A DNA stretch of 64,000 nt, taken from the NCBI RefSeq assembly GCF_038957035.1, contig NZ_CP152412.1, positions 1,112,501 to 1,176,500 on the forward strand. Direction: 5' to 3'. The notes beneath the pieces are model-generated. The model saw nothing but the letters and a program-made list of their open reading frames with translations. It searched no databases and was not told the DNA's origin. The DNA comes from Bradyrhizobium sp. B097 (lineage in GTDB: Bacteria; Pseudomonadota; Alphaproteobacteria; Rhizobiales; Xanthobacteraceae). The position numbers and the translations under genes were made by a program. This document shows, piece after piece, positions 15,817 through 25,781 of this stretch (position 1 is the stretch's first letter; each line of letters opens with the position of its first letter).

Positions 15817-16806
15817 TCACCGCGCGCAGTCGACGATCACGGTGCCGATCTTGTCGCCCTTCTCGACGGCGAGATGGGCCTCGGCGGTCTCCGCCAGCGA
15901 AAATTGCCCGGCGATGTTGTGCACGCGGGTGCCTGATTCCAGCCATTTGGTGATGTCGGCCTGCGCGGCGGCGAGCAGCGGCGGCGGCAGCGCGAACAAC
16001 ACCAGCGAACGCACCGTGATGCACTTCTCCATCAATTCGCGCACCGGCAGGGTTGGCGTGCGGTTGCCGTTGGTGGCGTAGACCGCGATGGTCGAGTTCA
16101 ACGCCATGATCTTCAGCGTGGTCGTGAGGTTGCCGCCGAAATCGACGTCGATCACGCGGTCGACGCCGCGGTTCTCGGTGAAGGCCATCACCTTGGAGAC
16201 GACGTCCTCGGTCCGGTAGTTGACGACGGTGTCGGCGCCGGCAAGCCGCGCTTCGACGTCCTTGACCTGCGAGCTCACGGTCGCGATCACGCGCGCGCCG
16301 CCCCACTTGGCGAGTTGCACGGCATAGTGGCCGACCGCACCGGCGCCGCCGGTGACCAGCACCGTTTGCCCGGCGACCGGACCGTCGGCAAACAGCGCGC
16401 TCCACGCTGTCATGCAGGGGATGCCGAGCGTTGCGCCGGCTGCGAACGACACGTCCTGCGGCAGCAGCGTCACCAGGTAATCGGCGAGCGTAATGTATTC
16501 AGCCGCCGTGCCGAAGGCGCGGCCATTGCGCTGGCCGTTGAACAGCCAGACGCGATCGCCGACGGCAAAACGCGTCACGCCTTCACCGATCTGGTCGATG
16601 ATCCCCGCGCCGTCGCTGTTCGGGATCACGCGCGGAAATTCCATCGCGCGATAGTTGCCGTTGCGGCGGCCGACATCGGCCGGATTGACGCCGGAGGCCT
16701 CGAGCCGAACCCGGACTTCGCCGGGGCCGGCGTCGGGCGTCGGCATTTCGCCGACGGTGAGCACCGTCGGCGCCGCGCCGGTTCGTTCGTACCAGACCGC
16801 TCTCAT
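15817..16806 (-). CDS. NADPH:quinone reductase-like medium-chain dehydrogenase (zinc-free)
   Basis: 329-residue MDR-superfamily oxidoreductase. It starts MRAVWYERTGAAPTVLTVGE, contains GSGVNPAD-like LEASGVNPADVGRRNG (about residues 36-51), the hinge SAGATLG-like FAAGATLGIPCMTAW, and the NADP(H) motif VTGGAGAVGHYAVQLA (about residue 150). Structural-zinc cysteines are absent, as in quinone reductases. It probably reduces quinones or enones. The short distance to the MBL gene suggests one transcript. Confidence 0.9.
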   Translation of the reverse strand: MRAVWYERTGAAPTVLTVGEMPTPDAGPGEVRVRLEASGVNPADVGRRNGNYRAMEFPRVIPNSDGAGIIDQIGEGVTRFAVGDRVWLFNGQRNGRAFGTAAEYITLADYLVTLLPQDVSFAAGATLGIPCMTAWSALFADGPVAGQTVLVTGGAGAVGHYAVQLAKWGGARVIATVSSQVKDVEARLAGADTVVNYRTEDVVSKVMAFTENRGVDRVIDVDFGGNLTTTLKIMALNSTIAVYATNGNRTPTLPVRELMEKCITVRSLVLFALPPPLLAAAQADITKWLESGTRVHNIAGQFSLAETAEAHLAVEKGDKIGTVIVDCAR

Positions 16807-16977
16807 CTAGCGCCCCTTTCCGAAGTTCGTGAACTCATCCAGCGACCTCTTGCGCGAACTTCGGAAAGCAAGAGGGCGCTAGCAAGAGTCATGAGTCTCT
16901 AGTGCCGCTTGACCGATTTGAAGTTCCCAATCGGCCTCGCCGCATACAGTGCAGGAACTTCAAATCGGCGGCACTAG
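16807..16977. repeat. Two tandem intergenic hairpins; the second overlaps an SDR stop codon
   Basis: Hairpin one (16807-16882): ctagcgccc / gggcgctag outside and CTTTCCGAAGTTCG / CGAACTTCGGAAAG inside. Hairpin two (16899-16977): CTAGTGCCG / CGGCACTAG outside, TTTGAAGTTCC / GGAACTTCAAA inside. The right end of hairpin two contains the stop codon of the SDR gene that ends at 16974, so termination hairpin and coding end are superposed. Confidence 0.8.
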
Positions 16978-17756
16978 AGCGTGCCGGGGAAGGCGCCGCC
17001 GTCGAGCAGCAGGTTCTGCCCGGTGATGAAGCCGGCCTTGGCGCCGCACAGGAAGGCGCAGGCGTAGCCGAATTCGTCGGGATGGCCGAAGCGGCCGGCG
17101 GGGTTCAGCTTGGCGCGCTCGGCCAGGACCTGCTCGGTCGAGATGCCGCGCTTCTCGGCCTCGGGCTTTGCGGTGCCGCGCAGACGGTCGGTCTCGAACG
17201 GGCCCGGCAGCAGGCCGTTGATCGTGACGTTGTTGATCACGGTCTTGCGCGACAGGCCGGCGACGAAGCCGGTGAGGCCGGCGCGGGCGCCGTTCGACAG
17301 GCCGAGGATTTCGATCGGCGCCTTCACCGCGGCCGAGGTGATGTTGACGATGCGGCCGAACTTGCGCGCCATCATGCCGTCGACGGTCGCCTTGATCAGC
17401 TCGATCGGCGTCAGCATGTTGGCGTCGATCGCCTTGATCCAGTCGTCGCGGGTCCAGTTGCGGAAATCGCCGGGCGGCGGGCCGCCGGCATTGTTGATCA
17501 GGATGTCCGGATCGGGGCAGGCCTTGAGCACGGCTTCGCGTCCCGCCACCGTCGTGATGTCGCCGACGATCTCGGTGACGGTGATGTCGGGATGGCCTTT
17601 ACGGATCTCGTCGGCGGTCTGCTTCAGCGCCTCGGCGCCGCGCGCCGTCAAGGTGACGTGCACCCCCTCATTGGCGAGCGCAATCGCGCAGGCGCGGCCC
17701 AGTCCCTTGCTCGATGCGCAGACGATGGCGCGGCGGCCTTTGATTCCAAGATCCAC
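16974..17756 (-). CDS. SDR family oxidoreductase
   Basis: 260-residue short-chain dehydrogenase. The cofactor motif GxxxGxG appears as ASSKGLGRACAIALA (residue about 13), NNAGGPPPGDF near residue 90. The usual YxxxK catalytic pair is not present: the segment after the serine region (NITSAAVKAPIEILGLSNGARAG) has L-S-N-G-A-R where Y-x-x-x-K is expected, so it belongs to an atypical subgroup. The C-terminus FITGQNLLLDGGAFPGTL is standard. Start is a GTG at 17756 with GGGAG eight bases upstream; the open frame continues upstream but without family similarity. Confidence 0.87.
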   Translation of the reverse strand: MDLGIKGRRAIVCASSKGLGRACAIALANEGVHVTLTARGAEALKQTADEIRKGHPDITVTEIVGDITTVAGREAVLKACPDPDILINNAGGPPPGDFRNWTRDDWIKAIDANMLTPIELIKATVDGMMARKFGRIVNITSAAVKAPIEILGLSNGARAGLTGFVAGLSRKTVINNVTINGLLPGPFETDRLRGTAKPEAEKRGISTEQVLAERAKLNPAGRFGHPDEFGYACAFLCGAKAGFITGQNLLLDGGAFPGTL

Positions 17757-17892
17757 GAGTTCACTCCCTGTGATGTCGGGTTGGTTTGTAAAGCTTCGAT
17801 GGCGCCAGTCTAGCCAAGCCCGGCGGCGCCGGTAAGGGACGTGCAATGCATAAGTGCATGCCGGGCAGGAACAGAGGGGCGAACGCGATGGG

Positions 17893-18408
17893 TTAGATGC
17901 GCTGCTCGCGCCGCAGCCGCTCGATCGCCATGGTGGCTTCGGGGGGCAGCGACCGGAAACCGGCCTGTCCGGCCGCGGAGAACAGCGGACGCAATTGCGA
18001 TCCGTTGAGGAATTGCGGCTGCCTCGCCAGCGGCACCAGCTGATCGAACACCAGCACCAGCGTGGTCACGACAAGTCCGACCCTGATGGCGCCGAGCAGC
18101 GCGCCGCCGAGCCGGTCGCCGATCCCGATCTCCGAGCCGATCGTGTCGTCGAGCATCGTCCGCGCCATCTTTCCGAGGATGACGCCGATCAGAAGGAACA
18201 GGCCGAACAGCAGCACCCCGTTGGGCGGGAACGGCGAGGACGGCAGCGTCGCGATGTGCGGCCCGATTAGCGCCATTGCCGCGACTGCGAGCGGCATCGC
18301 GACGAGATAAGCCAGGATGGTGACCGCGCTGCGCAGCAGGCCGGTCGTGAAGCCGGTGACGACCGCGAACAACAGACCGAGCGTCACGACGATGTCGAAG
18401 AGGTTCAT
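17893..18408 (-). CDS. cvpA: CvpA family membrane protein
   Basis: 171-residue inner-membrane protein with about four hydrophobic segments: MNLFDIVVTLGLLFAVVTGF, VTILAYLVAMPLAVAAMALI, GVLLFGLFLLIGVILGKMA, and GALLGAIRVGLVVTTLVLVF. This matches the colicin-V-production-related CvpA family (start D-x-x-x-x-x-x-x-x-x-x-G and loop GDRLGGALLGAIRV). The exact role is unclear in alphaproteobacteria. The ATG at 18408 fits the family start; upstream in-frame codons lack similarity. It is divergent from an SDR gene. Confidence 0.85.
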   Translation of the reverse strand: MNLFDIVVTLGLLFAVVTGFTTGLLRSAVTILAYLVAMPLAVAAMALIGPHIATLPSSPFPPNGVLLFGLFLLIGVILGKMARTMLDDTIGSEIGIGDRLGGALLGAIRVGLVVTTLVLVFDQLVPLARQPQFLNGSQLRPLFSAAGQAGFRSLPPEATMAIERLRREQRI

Positions 18409-18517
18409 GGATAAGGATTCCTGCCCCAATCTCCTGCGGTCCCCTGGTTGATCAAACCTGCTTACATCAGGGACAATTGTCGCTATCACTCGTCCGCTTC
18501 AATCCGGGAACCTGCCG

Positions 18518-19279
18518 ATGTCCGACCTATTCGATGTCAGTAAAGAAATCATCCTCATCACCGGCGCCTCGCAGGGGCTGGGGCGGCAATTCGCCCGCGT
18601 GCTGGCGGCGCATGGCGCTGCGGTGGTGCTGGCGGCGCGCCAGACCGCGAAGCTGAAAAGCCTCGCAGAGGAGATCAAGGCCAAAGGCGGCCGCGCAGCC
18701 GCGGTGCAGATGGACGTTGCGGATATTTCAGGCATTGCGAAGGCACTCGACGCCGCGGAAGCCGCGCTCGGTCCGGTCTCGGTGTTGATCAACAATGCCG
18801 GCATTGCGATCGAGAAGCTTGCGACCGAGCAGACCGAGGCCGATTGGGACGCCGTGATCAACGCCAATCTGAAGGGCGCCTATTTCCTCGCGACCGAGCT
18901 TTCGCGGCGCATGATCCTGCGCAAGCAGCCGGGCAACATCATCAATGTCGCGTCCGTGCTCGGGCAGGGCGTGCTCAAGGCGGTCTCGCCCTATGCGATC
19001 TCCAAGGCCGGCATGATCCAGGGCACCAAGGCGATGGCGCTGGAACTCGCCGGCAACAACATCCGCGTCAACGCGCTGGCGCCGGGATATATCGACACCG
19101 AGATGAACCATGATTTCTGGTCGACGCCGGCGGGCGAGCGGCTGTCAAAACGGATTCCGCAGCGCCGCGTCGGCGCCGAATCCGATCTCGACGGCGCGAT
19201 CATGCTGCTGGCGTCGAGCGCGTCGCGCTACATGACCGGAACGGTGGTGACGGTCGATGGCGGGTTTTTGCTGAACTGA
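18518..19279 (+). CDS. SDR family oxidoreductase (3-oxoacyl-ACP reductase-like)
   Basis: 253-residue short-chain dehydrogenase. TGASQGLGRQFARVLAAHG holds the GxxxGxG motif (about residue 16), NNAG near residue 92, catalytic Ser in NVASVLGQG, and Y-A-I-S-K (SPYAISKAGMIQGTKAM) gives the YxxxK pair. The C-terminus RYMTGTVVTVDGGFLLN is standard. It probably reduces a 3-oxoacyl or hydroxyacyl derivative. It is unlinked to an obvious operon: CvpA is divergent and a repeat-filled gap follows. Confidence 0.9.
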   Translation: MSDLFDVSKEIILITGASQGLGRQFARVLAAHGAAVVLAARQTAKLKSLAEEIKAKGGRAAAVQMDVADISGIAKALDAAEAALGPVSVLINNAGIAIEKLATEQTEADWDAVINANLKGAYFLATELSRRMILRKQPGNIINVASVLGQGVLKAVSPYAISKAGMIQGTKAMALELAGNNIRVNALAPGYIDTEMNHDFWSTPAGERLSKRIPQRRVGAESDLDGAIMLLASSASRYMTGTVVTVDGGFLLN

Positions 19280-19287
19280 CTTCGCAG

Positions 19288-19424
19288 CCCGGATGACGCT
19301 GCTGTCATCGCCCGGCCTGTGCGCAATTGCGCACATGGACCGGGCCATCCAGTACGCCGCGGCCCTTCGGCTCAAGCACCGCGGTCTCTGGAATACTGGA
19401 TCACCCGCATGCGCGGGTGATGAC
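19288..19424. repeat. Intergenic hairpin repeat (CCCGGATGACG / CCATCCAGTA type)
   Basis: Contains GTGCGCAATTGCGCAC (perfect 16-base palindrome) and inverted CCAGTA/TACTGG segments followed by TCACCCGCATGCGCGGGTGA. It occupies the first part of the 532-base gap between convergent SDR and GMC genes. Confidence 0.75.
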
Positions 19425-19464
19425 ACCACGTGATGTGGCGCCTTGAATCGAGAACCATCCTCAT

Positions 19465-19606
19465 CGTCGTCCCTGCGAAAGCAGGGACCCATAACCACAA
19501 CTGCCAATTGTTGGCCGATGTCGGAACGGCGAGTCCCTGCAACAAGGTCCGCCGCGGCGTATGGGTCCCTGCTCCCGTGCGCAATTGCGCACCAGGCAGG
19601 GACGAC
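19465..19606. repeat. Intergenic hairpin repeat (CGTCCCTGCGAAAGCAGGGAC type)
   Basis: Left end CGTCCCTGCGAAAGCAGGGA, right end CAGGCAGGGACGACG; the inner CCCATAA / TATGGG pair is also inverted, and the GTGCGCAATTGCGCAC palindrome of the previous element recurs here. Bases 19607-19811 hold nothing I can support. Confidence 0.75.
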
Positions 19607-19811
19607 GTGTCGCAGACTCACATCACGATTTCGGAATAATGGAAAATTACCGCTGAGTTGCCCGACGAGTCAAGCTGCTATGTCGAACGCCGGCAGCCGC
19701 CGGCTACTGTGCATGGGGTTGTTTTCGATATTTTGGCAGTGCGTCCCTGCGACGGCAGTCTCATAGAGTGGGCAAGGGCGCTCTCGCGCCGTGCCCACCC
19801 TGCGCATTTAG

Positions 19812-21419
19812 TCATCCAGCCCGCATCTCCGCCTTGATCATGTCGGCGGCCTTCTCGCCGATCATGATGGTCGGCGCGTTGGTGTTGCCGCCGATCAGGG
19901 TCGGCATGATCGAGGCATCGACCACGCGCAAGGCCTCGAGCCCGTGCACGCGCAGCTTCGGATCGACCACCGCAAGCGGGTCGCCGGTGCCCATCCTGCA
20001 GGTGCCGACCGGATGATAGACGGTGTCGGAGCGCGCCCGCAGGATGCTGCGGATGTCGTCGTCGGTGCGGACATCTGCTGTGAACATGTCCTTCTGCTGC
20101 AGCGCGCGCAGCGCCGGCGTGTCGAGCAGCCGCTTCGTCATCTTGAAGCCTGCGACCATGGTCTCGACGTCGCTGTCCTCGCCGAAGAAATTCGGATCGA
20201 TCGCGGGGGCTGCAAGCGGGTCGGCGCTGTTCAGCCACACGCTGCCGCGGCTTGCCGGGCGCAGCAGGCAGACATGGCAGGAGAAGCCGGTGCCCCAGCG
20301 CGGCTTGCGGCCGTGGTCTTCCACCATGGCCATGCAGAAATGCAGCTGGATGTCGGGGACGTCGAGCTCAGGTCGCGTCTTCAGGAAGCCGCCGCATTCG
20401 GCGACGTTCGAGGTCATCGGGCCGCGCCGCTCGCGCCGGTATTGCCCGATGCCCTTGAGGATCCGCCCGATGCCGCTCCACGACAGCCCCGAGAAATAGG
20501 GTGCGTCGGAGGCGAAGCCGAACACGAAATCGGGGTGATCCTGCAGGTTCTGTCCGACACCCGGCAGGTCATGCACGCTGGCGATCCCGTGCTTGCCGAG
20601 CGCCGCGGCGTCGCCGACGCCCGACAGCATCAGCAATTGCGGCGACTGGAACGCGCCGGCCGAGAGGATGACCTCGCGCCGCGCGCGCAGCACCTTCTTC
20701 TCCTTGCCTTGCATGTATTCGACGCCGACGGCACGCTTGCCCTCGAAGATGATGCGGGTCGCCTGCGCCTGCGTCTCGATGCGCAAATTGGGCCGGCGGC
20801 CCATGTGGGGATGGATGTAGCCGCGCGCCGCGCTCCAGCGCTCCCCATTCCTCTGGGTCACCTGGTAGATGCCGAGCCCTTCCTGTTCGGCGCCGTTGAA
20901 ATCGTCGCGGATCCGGAACTGCGCCTCGCGCGCGCCCTGCAAGAACGTCTCCTTGACCGGATTGTCGGACTGTAGGCCCGTGACGTTGAGCGGCCCGCCC
21001 TTGCCGTGATATTCGCCGTCGAGCTCGGTGTTGTTCTCCGAACGCTTGAAGTAGGGCAGCACGTCGGCGTAGCTCCAGCCGGTATTGCCGAGCGAAGCCC
21101 AGTGATCGTAGTCGGCGCGATGGCCGCGGATATAGACCATGGCATTGATGGCGCTCGAGCCGCCGAGCCCCTTGCCGCGCGGCTGATAGCCGATGCGGCC
21201 GTTCAGGCCCTTCTGCGGCACCGTGTCGAACGCCCAGTTGTTGAGCTTGCTCGAGAGCATCAGAATGATGGCGCCGGGCGTGGTCACCACCCAATTGTCG
21301 TTCTTGCCGCCGGCATCGAGCACCGCGACCGAGGTCGCCGGATCCTCCGACAACCGCCCCGCCACCGCGCAGCCGCCGGAGCCTGCGCCCACCACCACGA
21401 AATCGAATGTGTCAGTCAC
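19812..21419 (-). CDS. GMC family FAD-dependent oxidoreductase (choline/alcohol dehydrogenase-like)
   Basis: 535-residue flavoprotein. The FAD dinucleotide motif is FVVVGAGSGGCAVAGRLSED (about residues 6-25). GMC signature one is GKGLGGSSAINAMVYIRGHR, signature two GAFQSPQLLMLSGVG. The catalytic His and partner lie in YHPVGTCRMG and GNTNAPTIMIGEKAADMI. It oxidises alcohols to aldehydes with FAD. A GTG start at 21419 with GGGGGAAA nine bases upstream is preferred over the first ATG-like codon further up. It is co-directional with the aldehyde dehydrogenase upstream, so the pair could oxidise an alcohol to an acid. Confidence 0.9.
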   Translation of the reverse strand: MTDTFDFVVVGAGSGGCAVAGRLSEDPATSVAVLDAGGKNDNWVVTTPGAIILMLSSKLNNWAFDTVPQKGLNGRIGYQPRGKGLGGSSAINAMVYIRGHRADYDHWASLGNTGWSYADVLPYFKRSENNTELDGEYHGKGGPLNVTGLQSDNPVKETFLQGAREAQFRIRDDFNGAEQEGLGIYQVTQRNGERWSAARGYIHPHMGRRPNLRIETQAQATRIIFEGKRAVGVEYMQGKEKKVLRARREVILSAGAFQSPQLLMLSGVGDAAALGKHGIASVHDLPGVGQNLQDHPDFVFGFASDAPYFSGLSWSGIGRILKGIGQYRRERRGPMTSNVAECGGFLKTRPELDVPDIQLHFCMAMVEDHGRKPRWGTGFSCHVCLLRPASRGSVWLNSADPLAAPAIDPNFFGEDSDVETMVAGFKMTKRLLDTPALRALQQKDMFTADVRTDDDIRSILRARSDTVYHPVGTCRMGTGDPLAVVDPKLRVHGLEALRVVDASIMPTLIGGNTNAPTIMIGEKAADMIKAEMRAG

Positions 21420-21447
21420 GTATGTTTCCCCCTGGTTATTCTTCTTT

Positions 21448-21550
21448 GTCATTCCGGGGCGCGCGCAGCGCGAGCCCGGAATCCATTTATCCGCGTCACT
21501 GCGGCGCGATGGATTCCGGGCTCGATGCTCCGCATCGCCCCGGAATGACG
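21448..21550. repeat. Intergenic hairpin repeat (GTCATTCCGGGG type)
   Basis: Ends are inverted copies, GTCATTCCGGGGCG and CGCCCCGGAATGAC. GCCCGGAATCCAT and ATGGATTCCGGGC pair inside, so the whole element folds into one hairpin between the GMC and aldehyde dehydrogenase genes. Confidence 0.85.
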
Positions 21551-21551
21551 A

Positions 21552-22985
21552 TTACGACAACAGCCGCATCAGCTTCTCCAGCCGCGCGATCTTCGCGCCA
21601 TAGGGTGGATAGAGATCGGCAAGCCGGTTGAAGCGCGAGCGGTAGAACACCGGCTTCAGCTTGGTCAGCGTCTTGAATCCCCATTCGCCGTGATAGGCAC
21701 CAGTGCCGGACGCGCCGACGCCGCCCATCGGCTGATAGGCCTGCGCGAAATGGAACAGGCAATCGTTGACGGTGACGCCGCCCGACACCGTGCGCGCCAG
21801 CACCGCATCGCGGGCGGCATTGTCGGTGCCGAACCAGTACAGCGCCAGCGGGCGGTCGCGCCGGTTGATGAAGGCGATCGCTTCGGTTGCGTCGCGGGTG
21901 CCCATGACCGGCAGCAGCGGTCCGAAGATCTCCTCCTGCATCACGGTCATCTCGGGCGTCGCATCGACGATGACGGTCGGCGGGAATTTGCGCCTTGTCT
22001 TCCACTCGGGATCGTTCGGCGCCGCCGGCTGCATGATCGTCGCGCCCTTCGCGGCGGCGTCGGCGACGAGGCCCTCGAGCCGGGCATAGTGCCGGTCCGA
22101 GACGATCGAGGTGTAGTCGGGATTTTTCGGATCGGTACCGAACATGTGCAGCATGTGGCCCTGCAGCCGCATCGCAAACGGCTGCACCGAGGCTTGCGGC
22201 ACCAGCACGTAATCAGGCGCGATGCAGGTCTGGCCGGCATTGAGCAGCTTGCCATAGGCGATGCGCTGCGCGGCTTCGTCGAGGTCGGCGGAGCCGTCGA
22301 CGATCGCGGGCGATTTGCCGCCGAGCTCGAGCGTCACCGGTGTCAGGTTGCGACCGGCCGCCTCCGCGACCAGCCGGCCAATTCGGGTCGAGCCGGTGAA
22401 GATCAAATGATCGAACGGCAGGCCGGCAAAGGCCCTCGCGATCTCGTCGTCGATATCGGTGACCGCGAGCTCGGTGGTGTCGAATTTCTTCTCGATCACC
22501 TCGGCCAGCAGCTCGGCGAAGCGCGGCACCAGCTCGCTCGGCTTGATGATGGCGCGGTTGCCGGCGGCGATCGCGGCGACCGCGGGCGCCAGGGTCAGCT
22601 GCAGCGGATAATTCCAGGGCGCAATGATCCCGACCACGCCGAGCGGCTGCGGGATCAGCCGGTTCCTGGCCGGCGCGAACTGCACCGTGGTCGGAATCCT
22701 CTCGGGCGCCATCCAGCCCTTGAGGTGCTTGGCCGCATGCTTGATCTCGCCGAGCACCAGCATGGTTTCGGCGATTGCGGTCTCGACGGTGGAGCGGTGG
22801 CCGAAATCGGCTGAGATCGCCGCCTCGAACCGCGCCTCGTTCTCGGTCAGCGCGGCGCGCAGGCGGCGCAGCCGGTCGAGCCGCGCCTGCAATGTCGGCG
22901 CCGGCTCGCTGCGCGACAGCTCGAACTGGCGGTGAAAGGTGTCCTCAAGCGCATGCAGCCCCGGGCTCTTCAACGGCCGGTCCAT
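21552..22985 (-). CDS. Coniferyl aldehyde dehydrogenase-like aldehyde dehydrogenase
   Basis: 477-residue NAD(P)-dependent aldehyde dehydrogenase of the class 3 type. VGIIAPWNYPLQLTL (about residue 115), FTGSTRIGRLV, catalytic Glu in TLELGGKSP and catalytic Cys in NAGQTCIAPDYVLVP (about residue 249). The N-terminus HALEDTFHRQFELSR and C-terminus PVFYRSRFNRLADLYPPYG match coniferyl-aldehyde-dehydrogenase-annotated proteins. The ATG at 22985 follows AGGGGAAACGCC. It is probably co-transcribed with the GMC oxidoreductase. Bases 22986-23299 hold the promoter region of this gene and the tRNA and no other gene I can support. Confidence 0.9.
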   Translation of the reverse strand: MDRPLKSPGLHALEDTFHRQFELSRSEPAPTLQARLDRLRRLRAALTENEARFEAAISADFGHRSTVETAIAETMLVLGEIKHAAKHLKGWMAPERIPTTVQFAPARNRLIPQPLGVVGIIAPWNYPLQLTLAPAVAAIAAGNRAIIKPSELVPRFAELLAEVIEKKFDTTELAVTDIDDEIARAFAGLPFDHLIFTGSTRIGRLVAEAAGRNLTPVTLELGGKSPAIVDGSADLDEAAQRIAYGKLLNAGQTCIAPDYVLVPQASVQPFAMRLQGHMLHMFGTDPKNPDYTSIVSDRHYARLEGLVADAAAKGATIMQPAAPNDPEWKTRRKFPPTVIVDATPEMTVMQEEIFGPLLPVMGTRDATEAIAFINRRDRPLALYWFGTDNAARDAVLARTVSGGVTVNDCLFHFAQAYQPMGGVGASGTGAYHGEWGFKTLTKLKPVFYRSRFNRLADLYPPYGAKIARLEKLMRLLS

Positions 22986-23299
22986 GGCGTTTCCCCTCGA
23001 ATGACGTGTCCTTGATGGATTTTGTTGGCGCCAAGCTCCGCTTTTGCGCGCGATCTGGCAAGAGCCCGGTTCCCGGCGGTAAATTTGCCAGAAAACCACC
23101 GATTTCAGCGTCACAAAATCCTCAAAAACCCGCATCCGGGGCTTTCCAAACCGTACTCACGTTGATACATACCCCTCGCACCCGACGGCTTCGGCCCGGG
23201 TCGCCTTCTCAGGAAGCCTCCGGACGGATCGATCGGCGCCATCTGATGCGTTGGCCGACCGGCTCGGGCACTCTTTCTGCAAGGCATGCAACGGTTTAA

Positions 23300-24982
<1,683 letters not shown>

Positions 24983-25001
24983 AGCACACTCTCCCGTGAC
25001 G

Positions 25002-25187
25002 TCAGGAGCGCGTCGTGCGACGTCCCTTCGTTTGCTTCTCGAACACTTCCCGCGCTGCACGACGGGCGAGCAAGCGTATCAACTCGACCAAACGCTGGTC
25101 GAGACCATCGCCATGCCGTACGAGCGTCAACTCCGGCTCGACGAGCCGAAGCGCGCTTCTCTGCTTTGGGCGGTTGCCATGGTCCAT
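25002..25187 (-). CDS. Small hypothetical protein upstream of the recombinase, 61 aa
   Basis: Ends 19 bases before the recombinase start on the same strand. The product has a basic, amphipathic core DQRLVELIRLLARRAAREVF, similar in style to short proteins often found beside serine recombinases in rhizobia. The ATG at 25187 lacks a clear ribosome site, so the true start may differ. It may be a recombination directionality or regulatory partner, but this is only positional inference. The rest of the gap to 25440 holds no gene I can support. Confidence 0.4.
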   Translation of the reverse strand: MDHGNRPKQRSALRLVEPELTLVRHGDGLDQRLVELIRLLARRAAREVFEKQTKGRRTTRS

Positions 25188-25440
25188 CGCTACGATGTTC
25201 GATGCCGGTTACAAGGTGATAGGCTTCACGATCGCTGCGAGCCGAAAGATAAGCAACTGGAATCAAAGGCGAATATTTTGCGGCGTCCGGCTCGCATCTG
25301 TCGGCAATGGCCAAGTCTCGCGTAGCCAGGCGTGCCGCAGCATATGGAAAATACCGGCGCTGCTCCGGGCCGTTGCCCGTCCCCCTGAGAAAGTCGGGAG
25401 CGCACGTCGTCATCCTGCCATCCCTTGCCATTGTGACAAA

Positions 25441-25459
25441 TCTGGACTATATATCCAGA
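25441..25459. promoter_or_regulatory. Candidate toxin-antitoxin operator/promoter
   Basis: Inverted repeat TCTGGA-N7-TCCAGA, with an AT-rich CTATATA centre, 19 bases before the antitoxin start codon. It overlaps plausible -10 sequences (TATATC, TATAAC). The placement is as expected for autorepression by an antitoxin-toxin complex. Confidence 0.6.
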
Positions 25460-25478
25460 TATAACATGGAGATCGGCA

Positions 25479-25781
25479 ATGGGCAATGCCGCGCAGAAGA
25501 GAGCTACTCAGAATTACCGTGCGCGGCTGACGCAGCGCGGCTTCACGCGCTTCGAGGTGATGGCGCTCGACTCCGACCGTGAGCTGATCCGTACCCTCGC
25601 GCGCCGCTTGGCGGAGGAAGGGCCAGAAGCGGAGCATGTTCGCTCAGCCGTGAAAACGGTCGTCGCGGGCGAGCCGCCGAAGCCCGGAAATATCCTCACT
25701 GCTCTACGTCGCTCACCTTTGGTCGGTGCCGATCTCGACCTTTCTCGCCCGCGTGAAAAAGGGCGCAAGGTCGATCTGTGA
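25479..25781 (+). CDS. Antitoxin of a VapBC-type module (ribbon-helix-helix-like)
   Basis: 100-residue basic protein. The segment RLTQRGFTRFEVMALDSDRELIRTLARRLAEEG (about residues 17-49) has the short-strand-then-helices arrangement of ribbon-helix-helix antitoxins, and the C-terminus (SPLVGADLDLSRPREKGRKV) is a probable toxin-binding tail. The ATG at 25479 has GGAGA upstream. Its stop overlaps the toxin start by four bases (GTGA). It is expected to neutralise the PIN toxin and repress the promoter at 25441-25459. Confidence 0.75.
   Translation: MGNAAQKRATQNYRARLTQRGFTRFEVMALDSDRELIRTLARRLAEEGPEAEHVRSAVKTVVAGEPPKPGNILTALRRSPLVGADLDLSRPREKGRKVDL

Noticed and set aside
19288..19606. CRISPR-like repetition
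   Set aside because: The repeated palindromes are two different hairpin elements without regular spacers.
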